Assembly (NCBI RefSeq): GCF_008693105.1
Contig: NZ_VXKK01000044.1
Location: 1-51,708, forward strand
Direction: 5' to 3'
DNA: 51,708 bases
DNA from: Corynebacterium flavescens
GTDB taxonomy: Bacteria > Actinomycetota > Actinomycetes > Mycobacteriales > Mycobacteriaceae
In this document: positions 36,058 through 44,513 of the stretch, piece after piece
How the letters are laid out: each line of letters begins with the position of its first letter
Position numbering within the stretch: the first letter of the stretch is position 1
Translations under genes and position numbers: made by a program
Notes under the pieces: model-generated
Told to the model about the DNA's origin: nothing
Database searches by the model: none
What the model saw: the letters and a program-made list of their open reading frames with translations, nothing else

Positions 36058-37209
36058 ATGACCAGAACCCGGCGCGCCACCATCGCGATGCTCTTTGTGG
36101 GACTAGCGATATTCTCCTGCCTCTATACCACGCAGGCCATGCTGCCCACGCTGGTAAAACAGCTGCACATGAGCTCCACGCAGGCGGCACTGACGGTTTC
36201 CGCGGCCACGGGGGCGCTGGCGCTGTGCGTGGTCCCGGCGTCGATCGCCTCCGAACGCTACGGGCGCGGGCGAGTGCTCATCATCTCCGCCATCGCCGCG
36301 ACGGGCGTGGGCCTTATCGTGCCGCTGGCCCAGACGCCGCTGCAGCTCATTGTGCTGCGCGGGCTGCAGGGCGCGCTTCTGGCAGGGGCTCCGGCCACAG
36401 CGATGGCCTGGCTTTCTGAGGAGCTGGATTCCAAGGTCCTGCCGCGAGTCATGGGCATTTATATCGCCGGCACCTCCATCGGCGGCCTGAGCGGGCGCCT
36501 CATCCCCACAGGCGTCCTGGAATTCTCCACCTGGCGCTGGGCGCTCTTTGCCTCCGCGTGCGTATCGGCGCTCTTCGCCGTGGCCTGCATTCTCTTGCTC
36601 CCAGCCCAGCGCAATTTCCACCCCAAGGAGATTCACGTGCGCTCAGAATTGCGCGCGATCTTTGTCCACTGGCATGACCGGCGCCTCGCACCCCTTTTCA
36701 TCGTGGCTTTCCTTTCCATGGGTGCCTTTGTCTCGCTCTACAACTTCCTCGGTTTCCGGCTCACCGAGCACTTCGGCCTCGCCCCCGCGCTGGCCGGATC
36801 GGTATTCTTGTTCTACCTCACCGGCACCTGGGCCTCAGCGCGCGCGGGAAGGCTGGTGAGCCGCCACGGGCATGGAACAACCCTTCTGGCAGCGTGTGTT
36901 CTGCTCGCTGTGGGCATCGCCTGCTGCATGGGGGGCATCGTCCTCACGCTTATCGGCATCGTCGCGCTGACCGTAGGCTTCTTCGCCGCCCATTCCACGG
37001 CATCGGGGTGGGTGAGCCACCTGGCCACCCACGATCGCGCGGAGGCCTCGAGCATGTACGTCTTCTGCTATTACCTGGGCTCGTCCATCTTGGGCGCTGT
37101 GGCGGGCGTGCTTTTCGACGCCTTCTCCTGGACCGGCTTCATCCTCTCCTACACCGCGGTGGCTCTGGCGCTGTGCGTGCTCGCCCTGACGATGCGCAAA
37201 GAGGCCTAG
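36058..37209 (+). CDS. MFS transporter (YnfM-like)
   Basis: A 383-residue membrane protein with about 12 helices. After MTRTRRA, helix 1 is MLFVGLAIFSCLYTTQAMLP, a start typical of the YnfM/YbcL-type transporters. ASERYGRGRVLIISA is the loop 2-3 motif and GRLVSRHGHGTTLLA its repeat in the second half. Pairing with a divergent LysR gene is typical of this subgroup. Substrate unknown. The start at 36058 is preferred over 36034 because of the conserved N-terminus. It converges on the nuclease gene 12 bases downstream. Confidence 0.88.
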   Translation: MTRTRRATIAMLFVGLAIFSCLYTTQAMLPTLVKQLHMSSTQAALTVSAATGALALCVVPASIASERYGRGRVLIISAIAATGVGLIVPLAQTPLQLIVLRGLQGALLAGAPATAMAWLSEELDSKVLPRVMGIYIAGTSIGGLSGRLIPTGVLEFSTWRWALFASACVSALFAVACILLLPAQRNFHPKEIHVRSELRAIFVHWHDRRLAPLFIVAFLSMGAFVSLYNFLGFRLTEHFGLAPALAGSVFLFYLTGTWASARAGRLVSRHGHGTTLLAACVLLAVGIACCMGGIVLTLIGIVALTVGFFAAHSTASGWVSHLATHDRAEASSMYVFCYYLGSSILGAVAGVLFDAFSWTGFILSYTAVALALCVLALTMRKEA

Positions 37210-37231
37210 CCGCGCTCAGTCCTAGCCGCGC
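37205..37231. repeat. 11-nt direct repeat carrying both convergent stop codons
   Basis: CCTAGCCGCGC occurs at 37205-37215 and 37221-37231. The first copy contains the TAG of the MFS gene. The second, read on the minus strand, contains the TAG of the RecB-like gene. Confidence 0.7.
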
Positions 37232-38661
37232 AGGGACCTAATCCCCGGCGCGCCGCGATCCATCCACTCGCGCACCACGCGGGTGGCCTGCACGTCACCG
37301 GAGTTGTACTCCAGCAGCTTGGCACGGCTTTCTGAATCCCCGGCGAGCGCGGCGCGACGGGCATTGACGGATTCCTCGCCGTCGAAGTCCTCCTGTGCCC
37401 AGTGGAAGCCCGCCACGGGCGCGACCTGCTTGAGGCCGAGCCCCATGGTGCCGGCGAAGTTGCGCTTAACGTGCAGGAAGAGGTCCACCCACTCCTTAGA
37501 GCCGATGAACTCCTCGACCTGGGCGAGGCTGGGTGAGTCAAAGCGCTGCGCGGACATGCGCATCCAGTGGTTCTCACCGTGGGCGGAATAGCAGTAGGCG
37601 GCAAAAGTCTTGCCCTGCGCGTGGGCGCCCGCGCGGATGCCCATGAGCCAATCCCAGAAGCGGGAGAAGTTCTCCGCCTCTGCCTTGCCACCCAGCGGCT
37701 CCCAGGTGACGAAGGGATGGTACTCGCCCTCGTACCACGCACCCCATAGGTATGCGCCCTGGTCGAGGTAGGCTTCCATGTCCACGTCGACTTCTACATC
37801 AGCGCGTGGCACAGATACCTTTCCGCGCCGCAGCAGCGGGATGCCCTCTCGCCACGCGGCCGCGAGGGCAGAGGTATCTCCCAAGCCGGCATCGATAAGC
37901 GCCTGCACCGTGTTGATGCCGCGCTCGCGCAGATCCGCGGCACGATCCCCGGGCAAGAAGAGCGAGATATCGTCGGCGGCACGCAGCTGCGGCTCGCAAT
38001 ACTGCCAGAAGCGACACGACGTGCACTCCTTGAGACGGACCGGCGCGCTGGGAAGCGGCTGCTCCAGCGGGGTATCGACGTCGAAGCGCGAGGTCTCGGT
38101 GAAAAAGGCCTGCGTGCGATCCTGCCCGATGATGCCCGCGTGGCCCGAGTATTGGCCTACGTGCTCCAGTCCACGCGCGGTCAGGGCTAGGCGGTAGCCG
38201 TCGACGGCGTGGTGGCGGATCTTGAATGGCGCCTCCATGGGCGCGCTCAGCCCCAGCCGGTGGGTGGGGACGACGAGGGTGCTATGGCGCTCGTTGCGCC
38301 GGGCCACGCGGTGGTTGGACACGATAACCGGGGTATAACCACCCTCCTCCTTGAGCAGGAGCTCGGCCTTGACCATCCACTCGCGCGTAGAGAAGACCGC
38401 GTTGGTGATGTGCGTGTAGCCAGCCGCGATGGCTTCTAAGGTGGCCAGCGAGCGCTCCCAATCATCCCCAACCAAGTCGATGCGGCGAAACCGGCCTGGC
38501 GCCTTGGCCGGGAGTGCGGCGAGGACTAGCTCCACGGCCGCGTCGTGGCGCTGCTTGCGTGCGAGCGAGGCGTGGGTGCGCGGGGTATCCGGATGCGCGC
38601 GGCGCTGCACGAGCCGGTAGCGACACCCCACCAGGTCCGAGGCTATGAGCACATCCTTCAC
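37222..38661 (-). CDS. TM0106-family RecB-like nuclease
   Basis: A 479-residue protein. The N-terminal half has a PD-(D/E)XK-like layout (about 40-235) ending in a Cys cluster KECTSCRFWQYCEPQL that could hold an Fe-S or Zn centre. The C-terminal half has an RNase-H-like domain (EAYLDQGAYLWGAWYEGEYH; AAYCYSAHGENHWMRM; LLEYNSGDVQATRVVREWM). This two-part arrangement is the TM0106 family. The function is unproven; DNA or RNA processing is likely. It is divergent from the DUF6474 gene across 68 bases. Confidence 0.8.
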   Translation of the reverse strand: MKDVLIASDLVGCRYRLVQRRAHPDTPRTHASLARKQRHDAAVELVLAALPAKAPGRFRRIDLVGDDWERSLATLEAIAAGYTHITNAVFSTREWMVKAELLLKEEGGYTPVIVSNHRVARRNERHSTLVVPTHRLGLSAPMEAPFKIRHHAVDGYRLALTARGLEHVGQYSGHAGIIGQDRTQAFFTETSRFDVDTPLEQPLPSAPVRLKECTSCRFWQYCEPQLRAADDISLFLPGDRAADLRERGINTVQALIDAGLGDTSALAAAWREGIPLLRRGKVSVPRADVEVDVDMEAYLDQGAYLWGAWYEGEYHPFVTWEPLGGKAEAENFSRFWDWLMGIRAGAHAQGKTFAAYCYSAHGENHWMRMSAQRFDSPSLAQVEEFIGSKEWVDLFLHVKRNFAGTMGLGLKQVAPVAGFHWAQEDFDGEESVNARRAALAGDSESRAKLLEYNSGDVQATRVVREWMDRGAPGIRSLRG

Positions 38662-38729
38662 ACCGGGTGAGCATAGTAGAAGGGCAGGGTAATGTTGAAT
38701 CGAGAATCAACGAACGTGAGGGAATATAG

Positions 38730-39362
38730 ATGAGCATCATCAAGAAACTGCAAGAAGCCCGCGCCCATGCCCGCGCTGAGGCCAAGGCCGCCAAGCTGCG
38801 CACCAAGCTCGAGATGAAGGAGGCCTCCAAGTCCCGCATGCGGCAGCAAAAGCTGCTGGCCAGGCAGGAGAAGAACCTGCTCAAGACGGAGCAGAAGGGC
38901 CTGAAGACTAGGCGCAAGCACGAGTATAAGATGGCCAAGAATGAGCTCGATCGCCTGCGTCAGGGCCGGCTCAACTCCAGCAATATCAAGCGCTACGCCG
39001 GCGCCCTGCGCACAGCAGCGCCCTTGCTCCTGCCTCTCATCTACCGCGCAATAGTGTTCCTGCGCGAGGCCATGGAGCAGCGCCGCGCCCGCCAAGCTGG
39101 GGTCAGCGCGGATCAGCTCGCCGCCTTCGCGGGCCACGGCGCTTCTTTGCAGGCCCGCCTAGCCGGAATCCGCAATTCGCTCGAGGGCACGGGTATCCCC
39201 GCCGGCTTAAAGCGGGACGCACGCGAGCGCCTCGATGATCTCGAGGCCGCAGTGTCCAACGCCGAGTTCATGACGGATCAGCAGCGCCGCCGCGCGCACA
39301 AGGCCATTGAATCCGATATCGACGGCCTCACGGCTGAAATCCAGCAGCGTATCTCGCGCTAG
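38730..39362 (+). CDS. DUF6474-family coiled-coil protein
   Basis: A 210-residue protein rich in Lys, Arg, Ala and Glu. The first about 85 residues form a strongly charged helix (EARAHARAEAKAAKLRTKLE). A short hydrophobic segment (LRTAAPLLLPLIYRAIVFL) may bind the membrane, then a second helical region follows. I recognise the actinobacterial DUF6474 pattern; the role is unknown. An imperfect palindrome (38694-38711, GTTGA...TCAAC) lies just upstream. Its TAG shares CTAG (39359-39362) with the stop of hrrA. Confidence 0.72.
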   Translation: MSIIKKLQEARAHARAEAKAAKLRTKLEMKEASKSRMRQQKLLARQEKNLLKTEQKGLKTRRKHEYKMAKNELDRLRQGRLNSSNIKRYAGALRTAAPLLLPLIYRAIVFLREAMEQRRARQAGVSADQLAAFAGHGASLQARLAGIRNSLEGTGIPAGLKRDARERLDDLEAAVSNAEFMTDQQRRRAHKAIESDIDGLTAEIQQRISR

Positions 39363-39997
39363 AGCACGCCCTGCTCGCGGGCGGCGGCCACGGCCGAGGT
39401 GCGCGAGCGCACGCCCAGCTTGTCATAAATGTGCACGAGGTGGGACTTCACCGTGGCCTCCGAGAGCATGAGCTCTTGGCCAATCTCGCGGTTCGAGGCG
39501 CCGCCGGCCACCAGCTTGAGCACTTCTAGCTCGCGCGGGGTCAGAGAGGTACGCGGGGTGCGCACCCTAGTCATGAGCCTGTCCGCCACGATGGGGGAGA
39601 GCGCCGAATCACCGTCTGCCGCCGAGCGCACCGCGGCCACCAGCTCGGTGGGCGGGGCATCCTTGAGAAGGTAGCCCACCGCCCCGGCCTCGATGGCGCC
39701 GAGAATATCGGCGTCGGTATCGTAATTGGTCACCACGAGCACCTTCGGCGGATGCTCCATGCTGGATCGGATCTGGGCCGTAGCCTCAGCACCCCCCATG
39801 ACGCGGGTTCCTTCGATGCCCGCCCCGAATCGCAGGTCCATGAGTACCACGTCGATTCCGCCGGCCTGAACTACGGAGACGGCAGCTTCAGCGGTCGCTG
39901 CTTCGCCGACGACCTCGATGTCTTCCGCCGCCTCTAGGACCGAGCGCAGCCCCAAGCGCACGATCTCGTGGTCATCAGCAAGCAGGACCTTAATCAC
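39359..39997 (-). CDS. hrrA: NarL/LuxR-type response regulator HrrA
   Basis: A 212-residue regulator starting with GTG at 39997; AGGAGG lies 7 bases upstream, whereas the longer frame to 40033 is not conserved. The receiver domain has DD8-9, the phospho-acceptor Asp54 (VVLMDLRFG) and Lys112 (YLLKDAPP). A LuxR HTH follows (LTPRELEVLKLVAGGASNRE, IVKSHLVHIYDKLGV-like). It is the partner of the kinase at 40038-41261. Strong resemblance to HrrA of C. glutamicum, which controls haem use and respiration genes, supports the name; the regulon here is inference. Confidence 0.87.
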   Translation of the reverse strand: MIKVLLADDHEIVRLGLRSVLEAAEDIEVVGEAATAEAAVSVVQAGGIDVVLMDLRFGAGIEGTRVMGGAEATAQIRSSMEHPPKVLVVTNYDTDADILGAIEAGAVGYLLKDAPPTELVAAVRSAADGDSALSPIVADRLMTRVRTPRTSLTPRELEVLKLVAGGASNREIGQELMLSEATVKSHLVHIYDKLGVRSRTSAVAAAREQGVL

Positions 39998-40037
39998 GGC
40001 ATTCCTCCTAAAGTCAGTACATCTATCATCCAAAAGT

Positions 40038-41261
40038 TTAATCTACATTGTTCGCTAAGGGCATACTAACGGAGACCGCCGTGCCGCTACCCGGCGCGGA
40101 TTCGATGATGACCTTGCCGCCTAGCTCCTCCGCGCGCCTGCTCATCGCCGCCAGCCCGATGTGCCCCAGCCCGGCCGGGCGCGACTCCACCGCCGCCACG
40201 TCGAAGCCTTCCCCGTTATCGACCACGTCCATGCGCACCTCGTCCACGCCATAGGTCAGGGTAATTCGCGCGCGCGTTGCCCCCGCATGCTTGACGACGT
40301 TGCCCACCGCACCCTGGGCAATCCGCAGCAGCGCCGCCTCCACCTTCATGGGCAGCGCCACCGCCTCGCCCTCCGAGTCGACCTCCACCTGAAAGCTCGA
40401 GGTGGAGGCGAAGTTGCGGGCCATGCGCTCTAGGGCGCCCTCGAGGGAGGCGTCGGCAAGCGCGGCAGGCTGCAAAGCGGCGATCATGGCGCGCGCCTCG
40501 TGCAGGTTATCCGCCGCCGTGGTGCGCGCAAGCTCGATGCGCTCGCGTGCCTTATCAATGCCGGCAGAGTCCGCAGCCGCTCCAGCAGCGCTGCCCTCAG
40601 CGCCCTTCCCCTCGGCGCTATCAAGATCGCGGTCTGCGGCGTAGAGCAACATCTGTATCGAGGACAGCCCCTGGGCCACCGTGTCATGAATCTCGTGGGC
40701 GATGCGCTGGCGCTCAGCAATCATCCCCGCGTCGCGCTCCGTGGCCGCCAGCTGCGAGCGGGTCTCCATCAACTCCGCATTCATGCGCGCCAGCGCCCGG
40801 AAGGCAAAGAAGATGGCCACCGTGACCAGCGCCGACACCGCCGGTCCCATGACACCGCCAAAAGTAACGCCCTTGGGTATCTGGACCGCGACCGAGATGA
40901 GCGTGGCCACCACGACGAAGACGGAGCCCACGCCAATGTCTAGAACGTAGAGGTAGAGAAAGAATAGGGCAAAGACCAAGTAGATGGCCGCAGGAGTGAC
41001 CATCGTATCCGCCACCCAGATGATGCTTAAGATGATGAGCCACAGATACGCTGCCGGCCGCGGCCACGTCTCAACGTAGATGGATCCGCTGATATAGACC
41101 ACGGCGAAGGCCGCGAGCAACACGAGGTTGAGGACTGCCTGCGCCACCGGCAGGCCCACCGAGGTGAGAATGGCCACCACGAGCAAAGTCGCGGTGAGGA
41201 TATGAATCCCGTTGCGAAATGCCTCAGTATCGACACTGTGCTGGACTACTCTTGGCTTCAT
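40038..41261 (-). CDS. hrrS: Membrane sensor histidine kinase HrrS
   Basis: A 407-residue kinase from MKPRVVQHSVDTEAFRNG. Six helices make up residues about 18-158, with almost no extracytoplasmic loop, so it senses within the membrane, as haem sensors do. HisKA_3 follows: AERQRIAHEIHDTVAQGLS with His192. The HATPase region has a VVDNGEGFD motif and HIGLAAMSRRAEELGGK. A low-complexity Ala/Gly stretch (about 215-240) lies after the His box. Its stop is 40 bases before hrrA. Its ATG overlaps the divergent lipoprotein ATG by two bases. A start further in (GTG at 41234) remains possible. Confidence 0.85.
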   Translation of the reverse strand: MKPRVVQHSVDTEAFRNGIHILTATLLVVAILTSVGLPVAQAVLNLVLLAAFAVVYISGSIYVETWPRPAAYLWLIILSIIWVADTMVTPAAIYLVFALFFLYLYVLDIGVGSVFVVVATLISVAVQIPKGVTFGGVMGPAVSALVTVAIFFAFRALARMNAELMETRSQLAATERDAGMIAERQRIAHEIHDTVAQGLSSIQMLLYAADRDLDSAEGKGAEGSAAGAAADSAGIDKARERIELARTTAADNLHEARAMIAALQPAALADASLEGALERMARNFASTSSFQVEVDSEGEAVALPMKVEAALLRIAQGAVGNVVKHAGATRARITLTYGVDEVRMDVVDNGEGFDVAAVESRPAGLGHIGLAAMSRRAEELGGKVIIESAPGSGTAVSVSMPLANNVD

Positions 41262-41877
41262 GCGCAAAAGCCTACTTCCCCTCCTCTTGCCCTGTCTCCT
41301 CGCCACCACCGTGGCACTCGGCGCATGTTCCCCGCAGCCCTCAGAGAAGAAGGAACCCGCACCCGCGGCGGAGGGCGCCGGAGATCCCGCAGCCTCCGCA
41401 GCAACGGACACCGGTGCCGATAGCGCCGATGCAGACAACGCCACCGCAGCCGCGGAGCAAGGGCTACCTGCCACCGAGGGCGCACAAGTCAACGAGTGGA
41501 CGAGCTGCCCCTACCTGGACTCGCAGTGGGTGGCAGACACCAATGGGCAGCGCCTGACCACGCAGGGAATTGATACCCGCTTCGACCCACCTGCCTGCGT
41601 ATTCTGGTCCTACCCCGACGCCCCACAGATCACGGTCATCGTGCGGCACATGCCCAGCGTGGAGGAGGCCCGCGCAGTGGTGGACTGGGCGGCGCCCATT
41701 GACTCCACCGAGCCCGCCGACTTCGAGGGCTGGACCGGTGGGCGCGGCGTTTTTAGTGATAGCTCGGTCTACGCCGTGCAGAAGGATGACTACGCCGTTG
41801 CCGTGTGGACTAACCAGCAACAAACGCTCAAGGCAGAGCTCATCGCCAAGGAGGCAATCAGCAACCTCAAGCTCTAA
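41260..41877 (+). CDS. DUF2020-like lipoprotein
   Basis: A 205-residue protein. A lipoprotein signal (MRKSLLPLLLPCLLATTVAL) ends in the lipobox LGAC. A Glu/Ala-rich linker (KKEPAPAAEGAGDPAASAAT) is followed by a compact domain (about 75-205) with WTSCPYLDSQWVADTNGQRL and FDPPACVFWSYPDAPQITV; two Cys may form a disulfide. It looks like the corynebacterial DUF2020 family; the function is unknown. It is divergent from hrrS with overlapping start codons, a hint that the two are linked in function. Confidence 0.7.
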   Translation: MRKSLLPLLLPCLLATTVALGACSPQPSEKKEPAPAAEGAGDPAASAATDTGADSADADNATAAAEQGLPATEGAQVNEWTSCPYLDSQWVADTNGQRLTTQGIDTRFDPPACVFWSYPDAPQITVIVRHMPSVEEARAVVDWAAPIDSTEPADFEGWTGGRGVFSDSSVYAVQKDDYAVAVWTNQQQTLKAELIAKEAISNLKL

Positions 41878-41935
41878 GCTCTCGGCCCTAGCCTCTAGGC
41901 GCTAGCTCTGCGCTGTGCGCTCTAGACTGAGCCTC

Positions 41936-42088
41936 TCAGACTGCGACGTCGCTATAGGGCATGAGCGTGGATACCCAAGGGAATACCACGTCCATGAGCA
42001 GGAAGAACACGCCAACCGCGATGGCCAGCGCCAACAGTGCCTTAACTGGTACGGGACCCGGCAAGAGATTCCACAGCGCGCGATACAT
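41936..42088 (-). CDS. 50-residue membrane protein coupled to the sortase
   Basis: A short protein, MYRALWNLLPGPVPVKALLA, then LAIAVGVFFLLMDVVFPWVS and TLMPYSDVAV. It has one or two hydrophobic segments. Its ATG overlaps the sortase stop (TAATG), with GGAG just upstream, so it is translationally coupled. Small membrane proteins of this kind follow sortase E genes in other corynebacteria as I recall. A sortase partner is a reasonable inference. Confidence 0.7.
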   Translation of the reverse strand: MYRALWNLLPGPVPVKALLALAIAVGVFFLLMDVVFPWVSTLMPYSDVAV

Positions 42089-42816
42089 TAGTTCTCCTCC
42101 AATACGGGCGGGGTTTGCCCCGGCACCTTCGGCTCGTGTGACACTCCCATGGCGTGCACGATCATGCGCTCCGCGTTTGAGAAACGCGGGTGGCAGGTGG
42201 TCAGGGTCAACAGCCCCTCGCTCGCGGGCACGTCGGACTCGGGTATCGGCTTGGTTACTCCGACATCACCCGGCACGGTGATATGCCTTCCGACGACGGA
42301 TTGATACTCCGGCTTAGCCATCTGCTCAGGGCTAAAGCAGTCCGCCGGGGCACCGGCAACGGGAAGCACACGGTAGGTGATCCACTCGTTCTGCGTCTCC
42401 ACGACAATCGCGTCACAGGTGGACAGGTTATCTAGATCATTAAAAGGTGCGCCCTTGCCCACGCGGTGCCCGGCGACCGCGAAGTTACCTATCTCCCCCG
42501 GCATCTGCGAATCGACGTAGCGCCCTGGCCCGCGCAAAAGATCATCCTCGTCCGTGCCTTCCACGATGGCAAAGTTGAAGTCCGAGCCGAAGGCCGGGAT
42601 ATACATGCGCGCAAAGGCCTCACCCATTTCTGGATGCAGCTTGGCACGCGGATTGTGCCATTCCTGCTCGAGGTTCTCCTTAGCGTGCTCTTGGAGTTTA
42701 TTTGATTCTATGTTGGTCCAATAGGACTCATAAAAAGTAAAAAGCAGGAGAATAACTCCCACCGTAAGCAGCAATTCCCCCACAACGTGACTGAAACTCA
42801 CCCGGGATTTTTTCAT
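42088..42816 (-). CDS. Class E sortase
   Basis: A 242-residue membrane-anchored transpeptidase. After MKKSRVSFSHVVGELL, the helix LLTVGVILLLFTFYESYW leads to the sortase barrel. Catalytic His117 is in FAVAGHRVGKG, Cys208 in LLTLTTCHPRFSN and Arg217 in AERMIVHA. In actinobacteria class E enzymes attach LAxTG proteins to the wall as the housekeeping sortase. The start MKKSRV is chosen because the longer frame (42855) is not conserved. The 50-residue protein at 41936 is coupled to it. Confidence 0.93.
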   Translation of the reverse strand: MKKSRVSFSHVVGELLLTVGVILLLFTFYESYWTNIESNKLQEHAKENLEQEWHNPRAKLHPEMGEAFARMYIPAFGSDFNFAIVEGTDEDDLLRGPGRYVDSQMPGEIGNFAVAGHRVGKGAPFNDLDNLSTCDAIVVETQNEWITYRVLPVAGAPADCFSPEQMAKPEYQSVVGRHITVPGDVGVTKPIPESDVPASEGLLTLTTCHPRFSNAERMIVHAMGVSHEPKVPGQTPPVLEEN

Positions 42817-42875
42817 GGAATTTAGCTTAATAGATGTAAGGTAGTAAGGCCCCATCAGCCTGCAAAAGGAAGCTC

Positions 42876-43877
42876 ATGCTCACTATTTTCATGTACCCGG
42901 TATCCGGCATCATGAAGCTCTGGCACCTGCTCATTGCGAACCTCGTCGATGATTCGGTGGGATGGCTGATCTCCATTGTCTTGCTCGTGCTCACAGTCCG
43001 GGGGCTCATCGCGCCCCTGAACTGGATTTCGGTGCGCTCGGCCCGCCTGGCTGTGCTCATGCGCCCGCGCAACCGCGACATCGACCAGCGCATCGAGAAG
43101 GCCACCACCGCTGAGGAGATGGCGGCGCTGATGCGCGAGCGCGAGGAACTAGCTAAGGAATTTGGCTATCGCCCGGCTGCAGGCTGCGTCCCGCCGCTCA
43201 TCATGATTCCGGTGTTCATTGGCTTGTACCAGGTCCTTCTGCGGATGGCCCGAGTTAATATGCACGTTGATTCCATTGGGCTGCTCAACCCGCAGGACAT
43301 TGCCTCTTTCCGCGCATCAACGTTTCTTGGTGTCCCCATTACGGACTTCGCCCGTGACCACTTCTCCTTGATCACCCCGCTGCTTATCGCGGCCATCGCA
43401 TTCACCGTGATCAATACCGGCATCTCTATCTTCCGCGGTTTTCTCACCACCCAATTTGATCAGAAGGCGAATCGACGGATCTTCTGGTTCATGCTCGCCG
43501 TCTTGTTCTTCGTGCCCTGGCTGCTGTGGCACGTGGCCCAGACCGGCCCGATTCCGGTGGCGATCATCTTCTACTGGGGCTGTGCCTACTTGTTCTCGCT
43601 CGTGCAGACCATCGTCTTCGAGCTCATCATGCTCAAGCGTTACCCTTTGCCCGATCTGGTGCACGAGCTGCGCCGTGAGAGCATCACTCGCTGGCGCAAC
43701 AAGGAAAGCACGCCGAAGTTGAGCCGCGAGCAAAAGAAGGAAAAGGCCCTCTTACAGGTCGAGGCGCGCAAGATACTGCGAGAGGCAAAGACCGCGGCTA
43801 AGCAGGAGACTAAGACAGAGGTTCAGACAGAGCCTAAATTGAATAATCCGCCGGAGGAGCCGAAAGCATCTGATTAG
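42876..43877 (+). CDS. YidC/Oxa1-type membrane insertase (paralogue)
   Basis: A 333-residue membrane protein. The five-helix core includes GWLISIVLLVLTVRGLIAPL, a charged loop (REREELAKEFGYRPAAGCVP), PPLIMIPVFIGLYQVLL and MHVDSIGLLNPQDI. It ends in a long charged tail (EQKKEKALLQVEARKILREA). It inserts or folds membrane proteins. As the neighbourhood lacks rnpA, rpmH and jag, it is a second YidC copy rather than the housekeeping one. AAAGGAAG lies 4 bases before the ATG. It is divergent from the sortase. Its last 44 bases overlap the convergent mcbR gene. Confidence 0.9.
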   Translation: MLTIFMYPVSGIMKLWHLLIANLVDDSVGWLISIVLLVLTVRGLIAPLNWISVRSARLAVLMRPRNRDIDQRIEKATTAEEMAALMREREELAKEFGYRPAAGCVPPLIMIPVFIGLYQVLLRMARVNMHVDSIGLLNPQDIASFRASTFLGVPITDFARDHFSLITPLLIAAIAFTVINTGISIFRGFLTTQFDQKANRRIFWFMLAVLFFVPWLLWHVAQTGPIPVAIIFYWGCAYLFSLVQTIVFELIMLKRYPLPDLVHELRRESITRWRNKESTPKLSREQKKEKALLQVEARKILREAKTAAKQETKTEVQTEPKLNNPPEEPKASD

Positions 43878-44448
43878 CTAGGTCGCGGGCAGTGCGCAGC
43901 GGGGCGACGTCCCTTTCAACTCGGGCGCCGGCCATCCCTCCGTCGAGGAAGATGAGCATCTGGCTGGCCTGGGAGGATGAAGGATAGCCGTTTTTCGCCG
44001 TTAAGAGCGCAGTCATGGTGGAGTGGACCCAGTTGCGGTGCGCCAGACAGGCGTCGACGATTCCACGCTCCGAATCCGTTTCGGGGCGCGGGTACTCACC
44101 GGCTGCGTTGAGGAAGTGGGAGCCGCGGAACTCCATCTGTGGCTGTTCTTCGATGGCCTTGTCAAAGAAGGCGAGAAGCTTCTGCTCGGGGTCCATCATC
44201 CGCGCGGTGCGCTCTTCCCAGTCCTTGCGGTACTTCTCATCCAGGTTCTCGACATAGGCGATGACGAGGGAATCCTTAGAACCAAACAGGGAGTAGAGCG
44301 AAGCTTTCGCAACATCAGCCTCGCGGAGGATACGGTCAATTCCAATGACACGAATACCCTCGGTGCTAAAAAGATTAGTCGCCGACTCAAGGAGGCGGCT
44401 GCGGGGGCTGGGCCGGTTACGGCGCGACTTCTTCTCAGGCACGGACAT
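43834..44448 (-). CDS. mcbR: TetR-family regulator McbR
   Basis: A 204-residue regulator from MSVPEKKSRRNRPSPRSRLL. The HTH has TEGIRVIGIDRILREADVAK and ASLYSLFGSKDSLVI. The C-terminal domain carries FRGSHFLNAAGEYPRPETDS and ends SAPPADYSI, as in C. glutamicum McbR, the repressor of methionine and cysteine synthesis that senses S-adenosylhomocysteine. AGGAG lies 5 bases before this ATG, so it is preferred over 44484. Overlap with the yidC 3' end is 44 bases, convergent. Confidence 0.9.
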   Translation of the reverse strand: MSVPEKKSRRNRPSPRSRLLESATNLFSTEGIRVIGIDRILREADVAKASLYSLFGSKDSLVIAYVENLDEKYRKDWEERTARMMDPEQKLLAFFDKAIEEQPQMEFRGSHFLNAAGEYPRPETDSERGIVDACLAHRNWVHSTMTALLTAKNGYPSSSQASQMLIFLDGGMAGARVERDVAPLRTARDLANQMLSAPPADYSI

Positions 44449-44488
44449 CACACTCCTAAAACGACAAAACCGATTCATCTCCACAATA

Positions 44489-44505
44489 TAGACAAACCGG
44501 TATGT
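44489..44505. promoter_or_regulatory. Possible McbR-type operator upstream of mcbR
   Basis: TAGAC-AAACCG-GTATG shows one full half of the McbR consensus TAGAC-N6-GTCTA. It overlaps a near-palindrome ACA-A-ACCGGT-A-TGT (44492-44505). It lies about 40 bases before mcbR. A similar half-site (TAGAC-N6-GTATA, minus strand) precedes the usp gene. Confidence 0.35.
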
Positions 44506-44513
44506 ACGCTAAT

